Source: Bradyrhizobium stylosanthis (GTDB taxonomy: Bacteria; Pseudomonadota; Alphaproteobacteria; Rhizobiales; Xanthobacteraceae). From it: a stretch of 64,000 nucleotides of DNA. The DNA lies in assembly GCF_001641335.1 (NCBI RefSeq), contig NZ_LVEM01000001.1:718580-782579 (forward strand), read 5' to 3'. Under the pieces are notes generated by a model that saw only the letters and a program-made list of their open reading frames with translations, searched no databases and was not told the origin of the DNA. Below are positions 52,430 through 61,993 of the stretch, piece by piece (the first letter of the stretch is position 1; every line of letters begins with the position of its first letter). Position numbers and translations under genes: made by a program.

Positions 52430-52600
52430 CGCCCCGCTTCCATGTTGGGTGTCGTTGGGGAAAGACATAGGCACGCTGGGGAACTCCGCCATCGGGGGAG
52501 GCGGGAAGAATTTTTTGTTTTTCGATCGACCTTCAGCACGTTCGCGTCATTCCGGGCCGCCGATCGGCGAGCCCGGAAGACATCAAGACGCGAGAGGGGA

Positions 52601-53938
52601 TTATTGCCCCCGCGCCCTTTGATCGAAGGCGCTCAGCACGGCGAGCGTCATCGCGGTGACGCCGGTCTGGATGGTCGGCTTCGGCACCGGGGCGAATTGG
52701 GGCGAGTGGTTGCCGGGAAGCGGCGGGCCGCTGCCGTTGCGCGCGGCGGCGACGCGCTCGGGCTCATAGACGCCGATGTTGAAGAACATCGAAGGCACGC
52801 CGGCGTTGATGTATTCCGAATAGTCCTCGCTGGTCGTGTTCGCGGGGCTGACGTTGAACTTGTCGCCGAACGCCGCTTTCAGCACCCGCTCGGCCTGGCC
52901 GACGACAGCGGCGTCGTTCATCACCGCCTTGGTGCCCTCGTCGAGATGGATTTCGGGCGCCGGCGCATCCGCCATCGCCGCCACCGCCTTCGCCGTTCGT
53001 TCGATTCCGGCCAGCATCCTGGCGCGCACCTGCGGCTTGAAGCTGCGGATCGTGCCGATCACCCTGGCCTCGTCGGGAATGATGTTGCCGGCGGTGCCGG
53101 CGTGGATCGCGCCGATGGTGACAAGGCCGAATTCCGTCGGGTCCTTCTCGCGGCTGATCACGCTCTGCACGTCGACGACGAAGCGGGACGCCATCATCAC
53201 GGGATCGATGGTCGCCTGCGGGACCGCACCATGTCCGCCGCGGCCGACGAACTTGATGAACAGACCGTCGACATTCGACGATCCGGCCCCGACCCTGTAG
53301 GTCAGGGAGCCGTAGGCGCCACTGCCGTCGTGCAGGGCAAAACCAGCATCGGGCTTGGGAAAGCGGGTGAACAGGCCATCGTCGATCATCGCCTTTGCGC
53401 CCCTGACCTCTTCCTCGGCGGGCTGCGCGATGAACATCAACGTGCCGTGCCACTGGTGCTTGAGGCCGACCAGCGTCTTCGCCGTACCGACCCAACTCGC
53501 CATGTGGATGTCGTGGCCGCAGCTATGGGCGACAAATGTCTCGCGACCCTGCCAGACCTGCTTGTCGCGGCTGGCATAGGGCAGTCCGGTCTTCTCCTCC
53601 ATCGGCAGCGCATCGAGCTCGGTGCGGACCATGATGGTGGGACCGTCGCCGTTCCTGTAGATCGCCACAACGCCGGTCTTGCCGACGCGCTCGGTGACCT
53701 CGAAGCCGATCGCACGCATCTCGGCGGCGAGCTTCGCCGCGGTCTTCTCCTCCTGGAAGGCAAGCTCGGGATGGGCGTGGATGTCCTTGTAGAGGGCGTC
53801 GAGCTTCGGATAGTCGCTCTCGAAGGAGGTCTCGATCGTCTGCTTCAGTCTGGCGACGTCGAGGTCAGCATGGGCAGGCGGAGCGAGCAGGCCGCATAGT
53901 GCCATAGAAGCGAGCAGGGGCTTCACGAACCGCGTCAT
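52601..53938 (-). CDS. exported M20 amidohydrolase
   Basis: A 445-residue M20D metallopeptidase-type amidohydrolase (hippurate/IAA-amino acid hydrolase group). A signal peptide (about 1-24, ending PPAHAD) sends it to the periplasm. Metal-site motifs are VAHSCGHDIHM, AQPAEEEVRGAKAMIDDG and GRGGHGAVPQ in the lid domain. ATG 53938 follows GGAGGATGGG; the frame runs on to a TTG at 53950. Exported forms of this family are unusual. Confidence 0.9.
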   Translation of the reverse strand: MTRFVKPLLASMALCGLLAPPAHADLDVARLKQTIETSFESDYPKLDALYKDIHAHPELAFQEEKTAAKLAAEMRAIGFEVTERVGKTGVVAIYRNGDGPTIMVRTELDALPMEEKTGLPYASRDKQVWQGRETFVAHSCGHDIHMASWVGTAKTLVGLKHQWHGTLMFIAQPAEEEVRGAKAMIDDGLFTRFPKPDAGFALHDGSGAYGSLTYRVGAGSSNVDGLFIKFVGRGGHGAVPQATIDPVMMASRFVVDVQSVISREKDPTEFGLVTIGAIHAGTAGNIIPDEARVIGTIRSFKPQVRARMLAGIERTAKAVAAMADAPAPEIHLDEGTKAVMNDAAVVGQAERVLKAAFGDKFNVSPANTTSEDYSEYINAGVPSMFFNIGVYEPERVAAARNGSGPPLPGNHSPQFAPVPKPTIQTGVTAMTLAVLSAFDQRARGQ

Positions 53939-54057
53939 CCCATCCTCCAAACGCTCAAGTGAACTTTCCTAGACCTAGCACATCCGGGGCGTCTGTTCGA
54001 ACCAATCTGCTCGTCACGCCGACCAAGCCATGACCTTCGCTCCCGAGGAGACCTCTC

Positions 54058-54609
54058 ATGGCAGACGCAATGACGGTGGATGGCAATTTGATCCGCGTCG
54101 AGTGGCCCGGGCAATGGATTGCCCGGATTTTGTCGGTGCCGTTCCTTGCCGCGGGTTCGTATCTGCTCTGGAACGTCGCGCTCGGCGTGCGCAATGATCT
54201 CGCAGGGTTCGGCAGGCTGGCCGACGATCTGGTCCCGATCCTGGTCTTTTCGGGGATCGGCCTCGTGATCGTGATTCCCGGCCTTTGGCTCGCGACCTAC
54301 CGCTATTTCGTCGAGCTCAACAAGCTGATGTCCGAGGTCGTCGTGATCCGCGCCTGTGGTCCGCTGCGGGTGCGCAGCCGGCGGAAGCTCACCGAATTCA
54401 GCTTTCTCAGTGTCACCGATCAGGGCGCCACCGACGAGGATCCGCCGTCGACCTTCGACGTCGCCCTCTGCGGCAAGCGCGGCACCGAGCCCGTGGCCTT
54501 GAGCAGCTTCAACACGCGCGACGAGGCCAACGCGTTCGCGCAGGAGATCGGCCGCGCGCTCAAGCTGCCGGCACGCGATTATGTCGGCACCGAGCCGGAC
54601 GCGGATTGA
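54058..54609 (+). CDS. membrane protein of unknown function
   Basis: The 183-residue protein has two membrane segments (about 24-44 and 60-82) followed by a soluble C-terminal half (about 85-183). AGGAG precedes the ATG. It diverges from the M20 gene and converges with the NUDIX gene. No known family is recognised. Confidence 0.65.
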   Translation: MADAMTVDGNLIRVEWPGQWIARILSVPFLAAGSYLLWNVALGVRNDLAGFGRLADDLVPILVFSGIGLVIVIPGLWLATYRYFVELNKLMSEVVVIRACGPLRVRSRRKLTEFSFLSVTDQGATDEDPPSTFDVALCGKRGTEPVALSSFNTRDEANAFAQEIGRALKLPARDYVGTEPDAD

Positions 54610-54619
54610 ACCCGCGAGC

Positions 54620-55369
54620 TCAGCTCAAAATATCCTTCTGCATCTTGCCGCCGTAGAAATGGAAGAACGGCACGGGCGCATCGTGGCGCAGCGGGCCGGT
54701 GGCGAGGCGGGTGTCGAGCTCGTTGAGCACGTTGCGCGTCATCGGATGCAAATCGGCGAGCGGCTTCGAGCCGAGCTCGACCCAGACCAGCTCGACCAGT
54801 TCCGCATCGGCATGGATCACGCCCTCGACGCGGTGGGTGATCGCGGAGGCATCGGCTGTGAAGAAGCGGGTGTCGAAGCGCTTGACGCGGCCGGGCGGGG
54901 TGATCGCGCGCGCGATCAGGAACAGGCTGGAGGGATCGGGCAAGAGGCCCGCATCGGCGAACGGCTTCCAGGCGCCTTCGAGCTTCGCCTTCACCTCAGC
55001 CCTGCGGCCGAGGCAGAGACCAGTCTCCTCGCAGGCCTCGCGGATCGCGGCGATCGCCAGTGACTTCGCGCGCGAGGCCGGCGTCTTCGGGCTGCCTTTG
55101 GCGAGATTGGCCTCGAGCTCCGCGGTGACGGGCGCCGCAATCGGCACGCGATAGTCGTCCTTGTCGACACGGCCGCCGGGGAAGACGAACTTTCCGGGCA
55201 TGAACACCACCTTGTCGTGGCGCTTGCCGACCAGGACTTTCGGGATCGCGCCGCTGCGATCGACCAGGATCAGCGTCGCCGCATCCTTCGGGCGGAAGTA
55301 GGGATGATGGTCGGCTTCCTTGCCCTCGTGGATTTTTGCCTTTTCGTCCGCCTGCGACGTGTCCGTCAT
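54620..55369 (-). CDS. NUDIX hydrolase, topA-rnr cluster
   Basis: A 249-residue NUDIX protein: VGKRHDKVVFMPGKFVFPGGRVDKDD, then AAIREACEETGLCLG, the NUDIX box with metal-binding Glu residues. It is longer than minimal NUDIX proteins and has an extended N-terminus. The gene follows DUF983 at 32 bp and is likely in the topA-rnr operon. ATG 55369 follows TGAGGAC. Confidence 0.88.
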   Translation of the reverse strand: MTDTSQADEKAKIHEGKEADHHPYFRPKDAATLILVDRSGAIPKVLVGKRHDKVVFMPGKFVFPGGRVDKDDYRVPIAAPVTAELEANLAKGSPKTPASRAKSLAIAAIREACEETGLCLGRRAEVKAKLEGAWKPFADAGLLPDPSSLFLIARAITPPGRVKRFDTRFFTADASAITHRVEGVIHADAELVELVWVELGSKPLADLHPMTRNVLNELDTRLATGPLRHDAPVPFFHFYGGKMQKDILS

Positions 55370-55401
55370 GTCCTCACCCAAAACGCTTTTTGATTATTTG
55401 C

Positions 55402-55833
55402 TTACACCGGCGGAATACCATCCGGAGGGTTCTCGTCAAAGCCGTGCATGCGCAGAGCCCATTGCAATCCGACCACGGCGCCCTTCACCGGCTGCAGCAG
55501 TCCGAGCGAGGCAAAGAAAGTGAAGGGCAGGTAGGCCGCGAAGCTGAGCCAGACCGGCGTGGTGTAATTGGTCTCGATCCAGAGGATGGTGGGCACCACG
55601 ATGTGGCCGACGATGACGATGACGAGATAGGCGGGCAGATCGTCGGCACGGTGCGGCGTGAAATCGAGGCCGCAGACCGAGCAATTGTCCGCGGTCTTCA
55701 GGAAGGCGCGGAACAGCTTGCCCTCGCCGCAGCGCGGGCAGCGGCTGCGGAAGCCGCGCTTCATCGCCGTCCAGACGTCGCGCTTCTCGACGAGGCCGGT
55801 CTCGCGCGTCCAGATCTTGGGGGCCGTGCTCAT
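55402..55833 (-). CDS. DUF983 membrane protein with zinc-ribbon-like Cys pairs
   Basis: A 143-residue DUF983 protein. RCPRCGEGKLFRAFLKTADNCSVCGLDF gives two CxxC pairs (about residues 32-35 and 51-54) that can bind zinc, then two membrane segments (about 70-92 and 97-118). Function unknown. It starts right after the rnr stop (ATG 55842 overlapping or ATG 55833), so translation is coupled. Confidence 0.87.
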   Translation of the reverse strand: MSTAPKIWTRETGLVEKRDVWTAMKRGFRSRCPRCGEGKLFRAFLKTADNCSVCGLDFTPHRADDLPAYLVIVIVGHIVVPTILWIETNYTTPVWLSFAAYLPFTFFASLGLLQPVKGAVVGLQWALRMHGFDENPPDGIPPV

Positions 55834-55835
55834 CG

Positions 55836-58187
55836 TCACCATGCCTTGCCCTTCTTGCCCTTGCCTTTGCCCTTGTTCTTTCTCTGCTTCTTTCCTTTGC
55901 CCGACTTCTGCTTCTCCGGCTTGCGTTTTCTCTCCGGGCTGCGTCCGGGATGGGGCTTGGACGATTTGCGCTGTGGGCGGAACTGCCGGCGCTCGCGCGG
56001 GCGGCTCTCGCCCTCCGAGGACAGCAATTCGAAGCGCAGTGCGCCCGCGATGGGAGCGGCTTCGATCAGGCGGACGTCGACGACGTCGCCGAGCTGGTAC
56101 ATGGTGCCGCTGCGGGTGCCGACCAGGGCGTGGCGGCCCTCGTCATAGTTGAAATATTCCGTGCCGAGGGATCGGATCGGGATCAATCCGTCGGCGCCGG
56201 TCTCGCTCAACTTGACGAACAGGCCGGCGCGAGTGACGCCGGAGACGCGGCCCTGGAAGCTCGCGCCGATACGGTCGGCGAGGTGATGGGCGATCAGGCG
56301 ATCAACGGTCTCGCGCTCCGCCTTCATCGCGCGCCGTTCGGTTAGCGAGATATGCGCGGCAACCTCGCTCAGGGTTTCCGGCGTCTCGCTGTCGGGCAGG
56401 GCGCCTTCGCCGAGGCCGAGGGCGCGCACCAGCGCGCGGTGCACGACGAGGTCGGCATAGCGGCGGATCGGCGAGGTGAAATGCGCATAGCGGCGCAGGT
56501 TCAGGCCGAAATGACCGTAATTCTCGGAGGAATATTCAGCCTGGGCCTGGGCGCGCAGCACCACCTCGCTCACCAGCGGGTAATAGTCGTGGCCCTCGAG
56601 CTGGGCCAGCACGCGGTTGAACGTGGTGGGGCGCAGCGCGCCTGATTTGGCGAAGGGGACGTCGAGCGTCTCCAGGAACTCCGCGAGCGCGTGGACCTTC
56701 TCCAGCGTCGGCTCGTCATGGACACGGTAGATCAGCGGGAGCGATTTCTTCTCCAGCATCTCGGCTGCCGCAACGTTGGCGAGGATCATGAACTCCTCGA
56801 TCAGCTTGTGCGCATCGAGACGTTCGGGGACGACGACGCGGTCGACCGTGCCGTCGCTCTTCAGGAGAATCTTGCGCTCGGGCAGGTCGAGATTGAGCGG
56901 ATCGCGCTCGTCGCGGGCGCGCTTGGCGCAGGCGTAGGCGGCATAGAGCGGCCTCAGGATAGGATCGAGCAGAGGGCCGGTGGTGTCGTCGGTGCGTCCA
57001 TCGATCGCGGCCTGAGCTTGCGCGTAGCTCAGCTTTGCGGCCGAGCGCATCAGGATGCGATGAAAGCTGTGCGAGCGCTTGCGGCCGTCGGGGCCGAGCA
57101 CCATGCGCACCGCCAGCGCGCCGCGCGGCTCGCCCGGCACCAGCGAGCAGAGATTGTTGGAGATGCGCTCGGGCAGCATCGGCACGACGCGGTCGGGGAA
57201 ATAGACCGAGTTGCCGCGGTCGAGCGCGTCCCGGTCGAGCGCGGTGCCCGGGCGGACGTAGAAGCTGACATCGGCAATGGCGACGTTGACGATGAAGCCG
57301 CCCTTGTTGTTGGGGTCGTCGTCGGGCTGCGCATGCACCGCGTCGTCGTGATCCTTGGCGTCGGGCGGATCGATCGTGACCAGCGGGATGTCGCGCCAGT
57401 CTTCGCGTCCCCTCAGATTCGCCGGCTCCGCGGCTTCCGCCTCGCGCTCCGCTGTGGAGGAGAATTGCAGGGGGATGTCGTGGGCGTAGATCGCGATCAG
57501 GCTGATCGCCTTCTCGGACTTGACCGAGCCGAGCTTCTCTTTCACCCGGCCGGAGGCGAGGCCAAAGCTGCGCGTGCGGACGATGTCGACGCTGACGAGG
57601 TCGCCGTCCTGCGCGCCGTTCGTATCGGCCGGGGCGATGTTCAATTCGCGATCGGCGGACTTCTTGTCGACGGGGACGAGCCGTCCACCGCCTTCGGGAA
57701 GGCTGCGGAACACGCCGAGGATGCGGGTCTTGGTCTTGTCGAAGACCTTGATGACGCGGCCGCGATAGGCCGGTCCTTCGGTCTCCTCGGTGCGCTCGAC
57801 GCGCAGCAGCACGCGGTCGCGTACGCCGGCGGCGGTGCCGGGCTTGGGCCGGCGCGGCATCTCGATGATGATCTTCGGCGGCTCGCCGCTCTCGACCTCG
57901 TCCCACTCGGTGGGCGTGGCGATCAATTCGCCGTCGCGGTCACGGCCGGTGATGTCGGCGACCAGCGTCGGCGGCAGCGTGTCCGGTTCGGACACCTTGT
58001 GGCGCTTTTTCTTGATGGTCCCGTCGTCGGCGAGCTCGCGCAGCATGCGCTTGAGCTCGACGCGATCGGCGTTCTTCAGGCCGAACTCGCGCGCAATTTC
58101 GCGAGTTCCAACCTTTCCAGGATTTGCCTTGATGAAGGCGACGATGGCTTGCCGGTCGGGAAAGCCACGGTCATTGTTTCGTTTCAC
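55836..58187 (-). CDS. rnr: ribonuclease R
   Basis: RNase R is a processive 3'-5' exoribonuclease. The 783-residue protein has an N-terminal HTH (RQAIVAFIKANPGKVGTREIAREFGLKN), cold-shock domains, the RNB catalytic domain (VTIDPPDAKDHDDAVHAQPDD with catalytic Asp) and S1 domain (SFQGRVSGVTRAGLFVKLSETGADGLIP), with a Lys-rich tail. Start is GTG at 58187 after GAGG. It begins 19 bp downstream of the topA stop. Confidence 0.96.
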   Translation of the reverse strand: MKRNNDRGFPDRQAIVAFIKANPGKVGTREIAREFGLKNADRVELKRMLRELADDGTIKKKRHKVSEPDTLPPTLVADITGRDRDGELIATPTEWDEVESGEPPKIIIEMPRRPKPGTAAGVRDRVLLRVERTEETEGPAYRGRVIKVFDKTKTRILGVFRSLPEGGGRLVPVDKKSADRELNIAPADTNGAQDGDLVSVDIVRTRSFGLASGRVKEKLGSVKSEKAISLIAIYAHDIPLQFSSTAEREAEAAEPANLRGREDWRDIPLVTIDPPDAKDHDDAVHAQPDDDPNNKGGFIVNVAIADVSFYVRPGTALDRDALDRGNSVYFPDRVVPMLPERISNNLCSLVPGEPRGALAVRMVLGPDGRKRSHSFHRILMRSAAKLSYAQAQAAIDGRTDDTTGPLLDPILRPLYAAYACAKRARDERDPLNLDLPERKILLKSDGTVDRVVVPERLDAHKLIEEFMILANVAAAEMLEKKSLPLIYRVHDEPTLEKVHALAEFLETLDVPFAKSGALRPTTFNRVLAQLEGHDYYPLVSEVVLRAQAQAEYSSENYGHFGLNLRRYAHFTSPIRRYADLVVHRALVRALGLGEGALPDSETPETLSEVAAHISLTERRAMKAERETVDRLIAHHLADRIGASFQGRVSGVTRAGLFVKLSETGADGLIPIRSLGTEYFNYDEGRHALVGTRSGTMYQLGDVVDVRLIEAAPIAGALRFELLSSEGESRPRERRQFRPQRKSSKPHPGRSPERKRKPEKQKSGKGKKQRKNKGKGKGKKGKAW

Positions 58188-58206
58188 TTAACCTCTAATT
58201 CTTCAC

Positions 58207-60954
58207 TTAAGTCTTGCCGGCACTCTTCTTGGCCGGAGCCTTGGCGGTGGCGGCCTTGGTCGGCGACGTCTTTGCGGTCGACGACACGGCGGCGCGCGCC
58301 TTGCTGGTGGATTCAGTTTTCGATTTAGCCGCGGCTTTCTTCGCGGCCGGTTTTTTCTTCGGCGCGGCGTCCTCGCCGTCCGCGGCCTTCGCCGCAGCCT
58401 TCTTGGCCTTGGCGGGCTTCGCCGCCTTCTTCGCCTTGGCCTTGCCGCCGCCCTTGGCCGCGCGCTCGTCGATCAGCGCGATCGCCTGCGGCAGCGTGAT
58501 GGCGTCCTTCTCGAACTCGGCGGGGATCGTCGCGTTGACGCCGCCGGCCGTGACATAGGCGCCGTAGCGCCCGCTCTTCACGGTGACGGTGCCGAGCGTC
58601 GGATGATCGCCGATCGCCTTGCCGGGGTCGGCGCCGAAGCGCCGGCTCGGGCCCTTGGCGACCTTTTCGGCGATCAGCGTGACCGCGCGGTTGAGGCCGA
58701 TGTCGAAGACCTCGTCGCCGGATTCCAGGCTGGCATAGGTCTTCTCATGCTTCACGAACGGCCCGAAGCGGCCGAGGCCCGCGGTGATGGGCTGGCCGGT
58801 CTCGGGATGCTTGCCGATCTCGCGCGGCAGCGACAGCAGCTTCAGCGCAAGCTCGAGCTCGACATCGCTGGGCGAGGTGCCCTTCGGGATGCCTGCGCGC
58901 TTCGGCTTCTCGCCTTCCTCGTAATCCTTCTGCTCGCCGAGCTGGATGTAGGGGCCGAAGCGGCCGGCCTTCACCCAGACATCGCGACCGGTGTCAGGAT
59001 CCTGGCCGAGCGAACGGTCGGCCGTCTGCTCGCTGTCGGCGGCGAGCTGGCGGGTGTAGCGGCACTCAGGATAGTTCGAGCAGCCGACGAAGGCGCCGAA
59101 CTTGCCGGCCTTCAGATTGAGCCGGCCGGTGCCGCAGCTCGGGCACTGCCTGATGTCGCCGCCATCCGCGCGCGGCGGATAGATGTGCTGGCCCAGCATG
59201 TCGTCGAGCACGTCCAGCACCTGCGCGACGCGCAGATCCTTGATGTCGTCGACGGCACCGATGAAGCCGGTCCAGAAATCCTTCAGCACCTGCTGCCAGG
59301 AGATCTCGTTGTTTGAGATGCGGTCGAGCTGCTCTTCGAGGCTGGCCGTGAAATCGTATTCGACGTAGCGGGCAAAGAAGCTCTCGAGGAACGCGACCAC
59401 GACGCGGCCCTTGTCCTCGCCGTGCAGACGCTTCTTCTCCAGCTTGACGTAGCCGCGGTCCTTCAGCACCTGGAGGATCGAGGCATAGGTCGAGGGCCGG
59501 CCGATGCCGAGCTCTTCCATGCGCTTGACGAGCGAGGCCTCCGAGAAGCGCGGCGGCGGCTCGGTGAAATGCTGGGTGACGGAGAGCGAGTCGCGCTTGA
59601 TCGGCTCGCCCTGGCTCATCGCGGGCAGGCGGCGGGAGTCTTCGTCCTCCTCGTCGTCGCGGCCTTCCTGGTAGAGCGCGAGGAAACCGTCGAACTTGAC
59701 GACCTGACCGGTGGCGCGCAGCTCCAGCGTCCGGCCGCCGGCCTTGGCGGTGATGTCCACGGTGGTGCGCTCGAGCTCGGCCGATTCCATCTGGCTCGCA
59801 ATGGTGCGCTTCCAGATCAGCTCGTAGAGCCGGGCCTGATCGGAATCGAGCTTGCGGCTCATGCTGTCGGGGCGGCGGGCGAGGTCGGTCGGACGGATCG
59901 CTTCGTGCGCTTCCTGGGCGTTCTTGGCCTTGGCCTGGTACTGGCGCGGGGCATCCGGCACGTAGGCGTTGCCGTAATCCTCGCCGATCACCTTGCGCGC
60001 CTGGGTGATCGCCTCGGGGGCGATCTGCACGCCGTCGGTACGCATATAAGTAATGAGTCCGGTGGTCTCGCCGCCGATGTCGATGCCTTCATAGAGGCGC
60101 TGGGCGATGCGCATGGTGTGCGCCGGCGCAAAGCCGTATTTGCGGCTGGCTTCCTGCTGCAGGGTCGACGTCGTGAACGGCGCCTGCGGATTGCGGCGGG
60201 CCGGCTTGGCGTCGACCGCGGTGACCGCGTAGGTGGCGAGCTCCAGCGCCTTCTTGAAGTCTTCGGCTTCCGCGCCGGTGCCGATGTCGAGGCGCTGGAT
60301 CTTCTTGCCGTCGGCGCCGACCAGGCGTGCCTCGAAGGCATCGCCGCGCGGGGTGAGCAGGGTCGCGATCAGCGACCAATATTCGCGCGGCACGAACTTC
60401 TCGATCTCGAGCTCGCGGTCGCAGACGAGGCGCAGCGCCACCGACTGCACGCGACCGGCCGAGCGGGCGCCCGGCAGCTTGCGCCACAGCACGGGGGAGA
60501 GGGTGAAGCCGACCAGATAGTCCAGCGCACGGCGCGCCATATAGGCATCGACCAGCGCACCGTCGATCTCGCGCGGATGCTTCATCGCGTCCGTGACGGC
60601 CTGCTTGGTGATGGCGTTGAACACCACGCGCTCGATCTTCTGATCCTTCAGCGCGCGCTTCTCCTTCATCACCTCCAGAACGTGCCAGGAGATGGCTTCG
60701 CCCTCGCGATCAGGGTCGGTCGCCAGAATCAGTCGGTCGGCGCCCTTCAGGGACTTGGCGATATCGTTGAGCCGGCCGGCCGCCTTGGGGTCGACCTCCC
60801 AGATCATCTTGAAATTGCTGTCGGGATCGACGGAGCCGTTCTTCGCGGGCAAGTCGCGGACATGGCCGAACGAGGCCAGAACCTCATAGGACGAGCCCAA
60901 ATACTTGTTGATCGTCTTGGCTTTCGCCGGCGACTCCACAATGACGATATTCAT
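58207..60954 (-). CDS. topA: DNA topoisomerase I
   Basis: A type IA topoisomerase relaxing negative supercoils. The 915-residue protein starts MNIVIVESPAKAKTINKYLG (Toprim), has DPDREGEAISWHVLE (metal-binding Asp) and the catalytic Tyr in LITYMRTDG (about residue 324), one C4 zinc ribbon (CPSCGTGRLNLKAGKFGAFVGCSNYPEC) and a C-terminal repeat region with Ala/Lys-rich tail. ATG 60954 gives the conserved N-terminus; the open frame runs to 61188. It heads the run topA-rnr-DUF983-NUDIX. Confidence 0.96.
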   Translation of the reverse strand: MNIVIVESPAKAKTINKYLGSSYEVLASFGHVRDLPAKNGSVDPDSNFKMIWEVDPKAAGRLNDIAKSLKGADRLILATDPDREGEAISWHVLEVMKEKRALKDQKIERVVFNAITKQAVTDAMKHPREIDGALVDAYMARRALDYLVGFTLSPVLWRKLPGARSAGRVQSVALRLVCDRELEIEKFVPREYWSLIATLLTPRGDAFEARLVGADGKKIQRLDIGTGAEAEDFKKALELATYAVTAVDAKPARRNPQAPFTTSTLQQEASRKYGFAPAHTMRIAQRLYEGIDIGGETTGLITYMRTDGVQIAPEAITQARKVIGEDYGNAYVPDAPRQYQAKAKNAQEAHEAIRPTDLARRPDSMSRKLDSDQARLYELIWKRTIASQMESAELERTTVDITAKAGGRTLELRATGQVVKFDGFLALYQEGRDDEEDEDSRRLPAMSQGEPIKRDSLSVTQHFTEPPPRFSEASLVKRMEELGIGRPSTYASILQVLKDRGYVKLEKKRLHGEDKGRVVVAFLESFFARYVEYDFTASLEEQLDRISNNEISWQQVLKDFWTGFIGAVDDIKDLRVAQVLDVLDDMLGQHIYPPRADGGDIRQCPSCGTGRLNLKAGKFGAFVGCSNYPECRYTRQLAADSEQTADRSLGQDPDTGRDVWVKAGRFGPYIQLGEQKDYEEGEKPKRAGIPKGTSPSDVELELALKLLSLPREIGKHPETGQPITAGLGRFGPFVKHEKTYASLESGDEVFDIGLNRAVTLIAEKVAKGPSRRFGADPGKAIGDHPTLGTVTVKSGRYGAYVTAGGVNATIPAEFEKDAITLPQAIALIDERAAKGGGKAKAKKAAKPAKAKKAAAKAADGEDAAPKKKPAAKKAAAKSKTESTSKARAAVSSTAKTSPTKAATAKAPAKKSAGKT

Positions 60955-61181
60955 GTAGTTCCAGTGACTTACGGGAAAATCTTGGGCCGAAAACGAAAGG
61001 ACTCGGGTCGGCCGTTTCGACCCGAACATGGGTGGTGAGGCGGTCCCTGTCAAATCGAGGGGTGTTGAAAGCGCTCCGAATGGGAAAAGTTTCATATCGA
61101 GAAAGTTGCAAATTACCACCTTGGAGTTGCGATCCCGATCGGCGTAATGTTTCCACGGGGCATGGATTCGGGGTGGGGACG

Positions 61182-61421
61182 GTGACAAGGCCGGGAAAGA
61201 AACGGGCGCGCGCTGCAGCAGGCGCGCCGGCAGGCTCGCGTAATGAGGAACCCGGGGAAGGCGGGGCGGACGAGGCCGTGGCCTTCATCGCCGAGCAGGT
61301 CGCCGCCATGCGCAAGCTCGCCGAGCGCCACAAGCTGGACGTGCTGCATTATCTCCTGGGCATGACGCAGCTCGAGGCCGACGAGCATTTGCGGCTGCGG
61401 ACGCGGCGCAAGCTGTCGTAG
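61182..61421 (+). CDS. small hypothetical protein, GTG start
   Basis: The 79-residue frame from GTG 61182 has a basic Ala-rich N-terminus and a well-formed helical C-terminal half (AVAFIAEQVAAMRKLAERHKL, then DVLHYLLGMTQLEADEHLRL). GGGG lies about 8 bases upstream. It diverges from topA. The function is unknown; an ATG at 61032 gives an unlikely extension through the topA leader. Confidence 0.6.
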   Translation: MTRPGKKRARAAAGAPAGSRNEEPGEGGADEAVAFIAEQVAAMRKLAERHKLDVLHYLLGMTQLEADEHLRLRTRRKLS

Positions 61422-61441
61422 CGGACGGTGTCGCGCGTGTC

Positions 61442-61523
61442 GCCCGGATGAAGCGAAGCGTAGTCCGGGGCGACTTGCAGCGAGGAGAGAACCCGGGATG
61501 GCGCTTTGCTCCATCCGGGCTAC
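61442..61523. repeat. palindromic intergenic repeat, family A copy 3
   Basis: GCCCGGATGAAGCGAAGCGT at the left and GCTCCATCCGGGCTAC at the right are the same arms as in the other two copies of family A. Confidence 0.65.
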
Positions 61524-61665
61524 GGATCATCTCCGCTCAAAGGGCGAAGGCGCTGTGATCGGCATGCGGGTCGATCGATCGGGCATGCCGCTTCGGCGTC
61601 CAAAATGCATGCCTGCATGCGTTGCGGCCGTGGTAGATTTGCTCTCGCGAAACCGGAGGTTTGCG

Positions 61666-61908
61666 ATGATGTCGATCAAGCCGCTTCCATTCGTCGGGAC
61701 GGATCTAGGGCGCGCGCGCCAGATCCTGAAGTCCTGGACCTCGCTCCGGCGGCTGACAAGCGATGAAACCGACATCGTCGTACGCATGATCGCACAGGGC
61801 CTCGCGGAGGGCCGGAAACACGGCTTCGAGTTGGCTGGTGCCGAAGGGCCGTCGGCAAGCCAGGATTATGTCGACGAGCTGCCGGACACTGCCGGCGCCC
61901 AATCGTAG
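61666..61908 (+). CDS. small helical hypothetical protein
   Basis: The 80-residue protein starts MMSIKPLPFVGTDLGRARQI and includes DETDIVVRMIAQGLAEGRKHGF. GGAGG is 6 bases before the ATG at 61666; a second ATG follows at 61669. The longer open frame from 61498 lacks an RBS and runs through a repeat. No family is recognised. Confidence 0.6.
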   Translation: MMSIKPLPFVGTDLGRARQILKSWTSLRRLTSDETDIVVRMIAQGLAEGRKHGFELAGAEGPSASQDYVDELPDTAGAQS

Positions 61909-61993
61909 ATCTCACTGCCACATTTTGACGGGCCGAACCTGGTTCGGGCGCGCAGCTGCGCGCGTGTTTTCGCAAGCAACCGCGGAGACTGGC

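Noticed and set aside
51536..53899. 787-residue plus-strand frame across the monooxygenase and M20 genes
   Set aside because: It is antisense to two well-supported genes and crosses their boundary.
56691..58328. 545-residue plus-strand frame opposite rnr
   Set aside because: Antisense to a clear RNase R gene.
59422..61038. 538-residue plus-strand frame opposite topA
   Set aside because: Antisense to topA and without recognisable motifs.
60955..61188. N-terminal extension of TopA
   Set aside because: Topoisomerase I starts at MNIVIVESPAKAK; the upstream frame is the divergent leader region.
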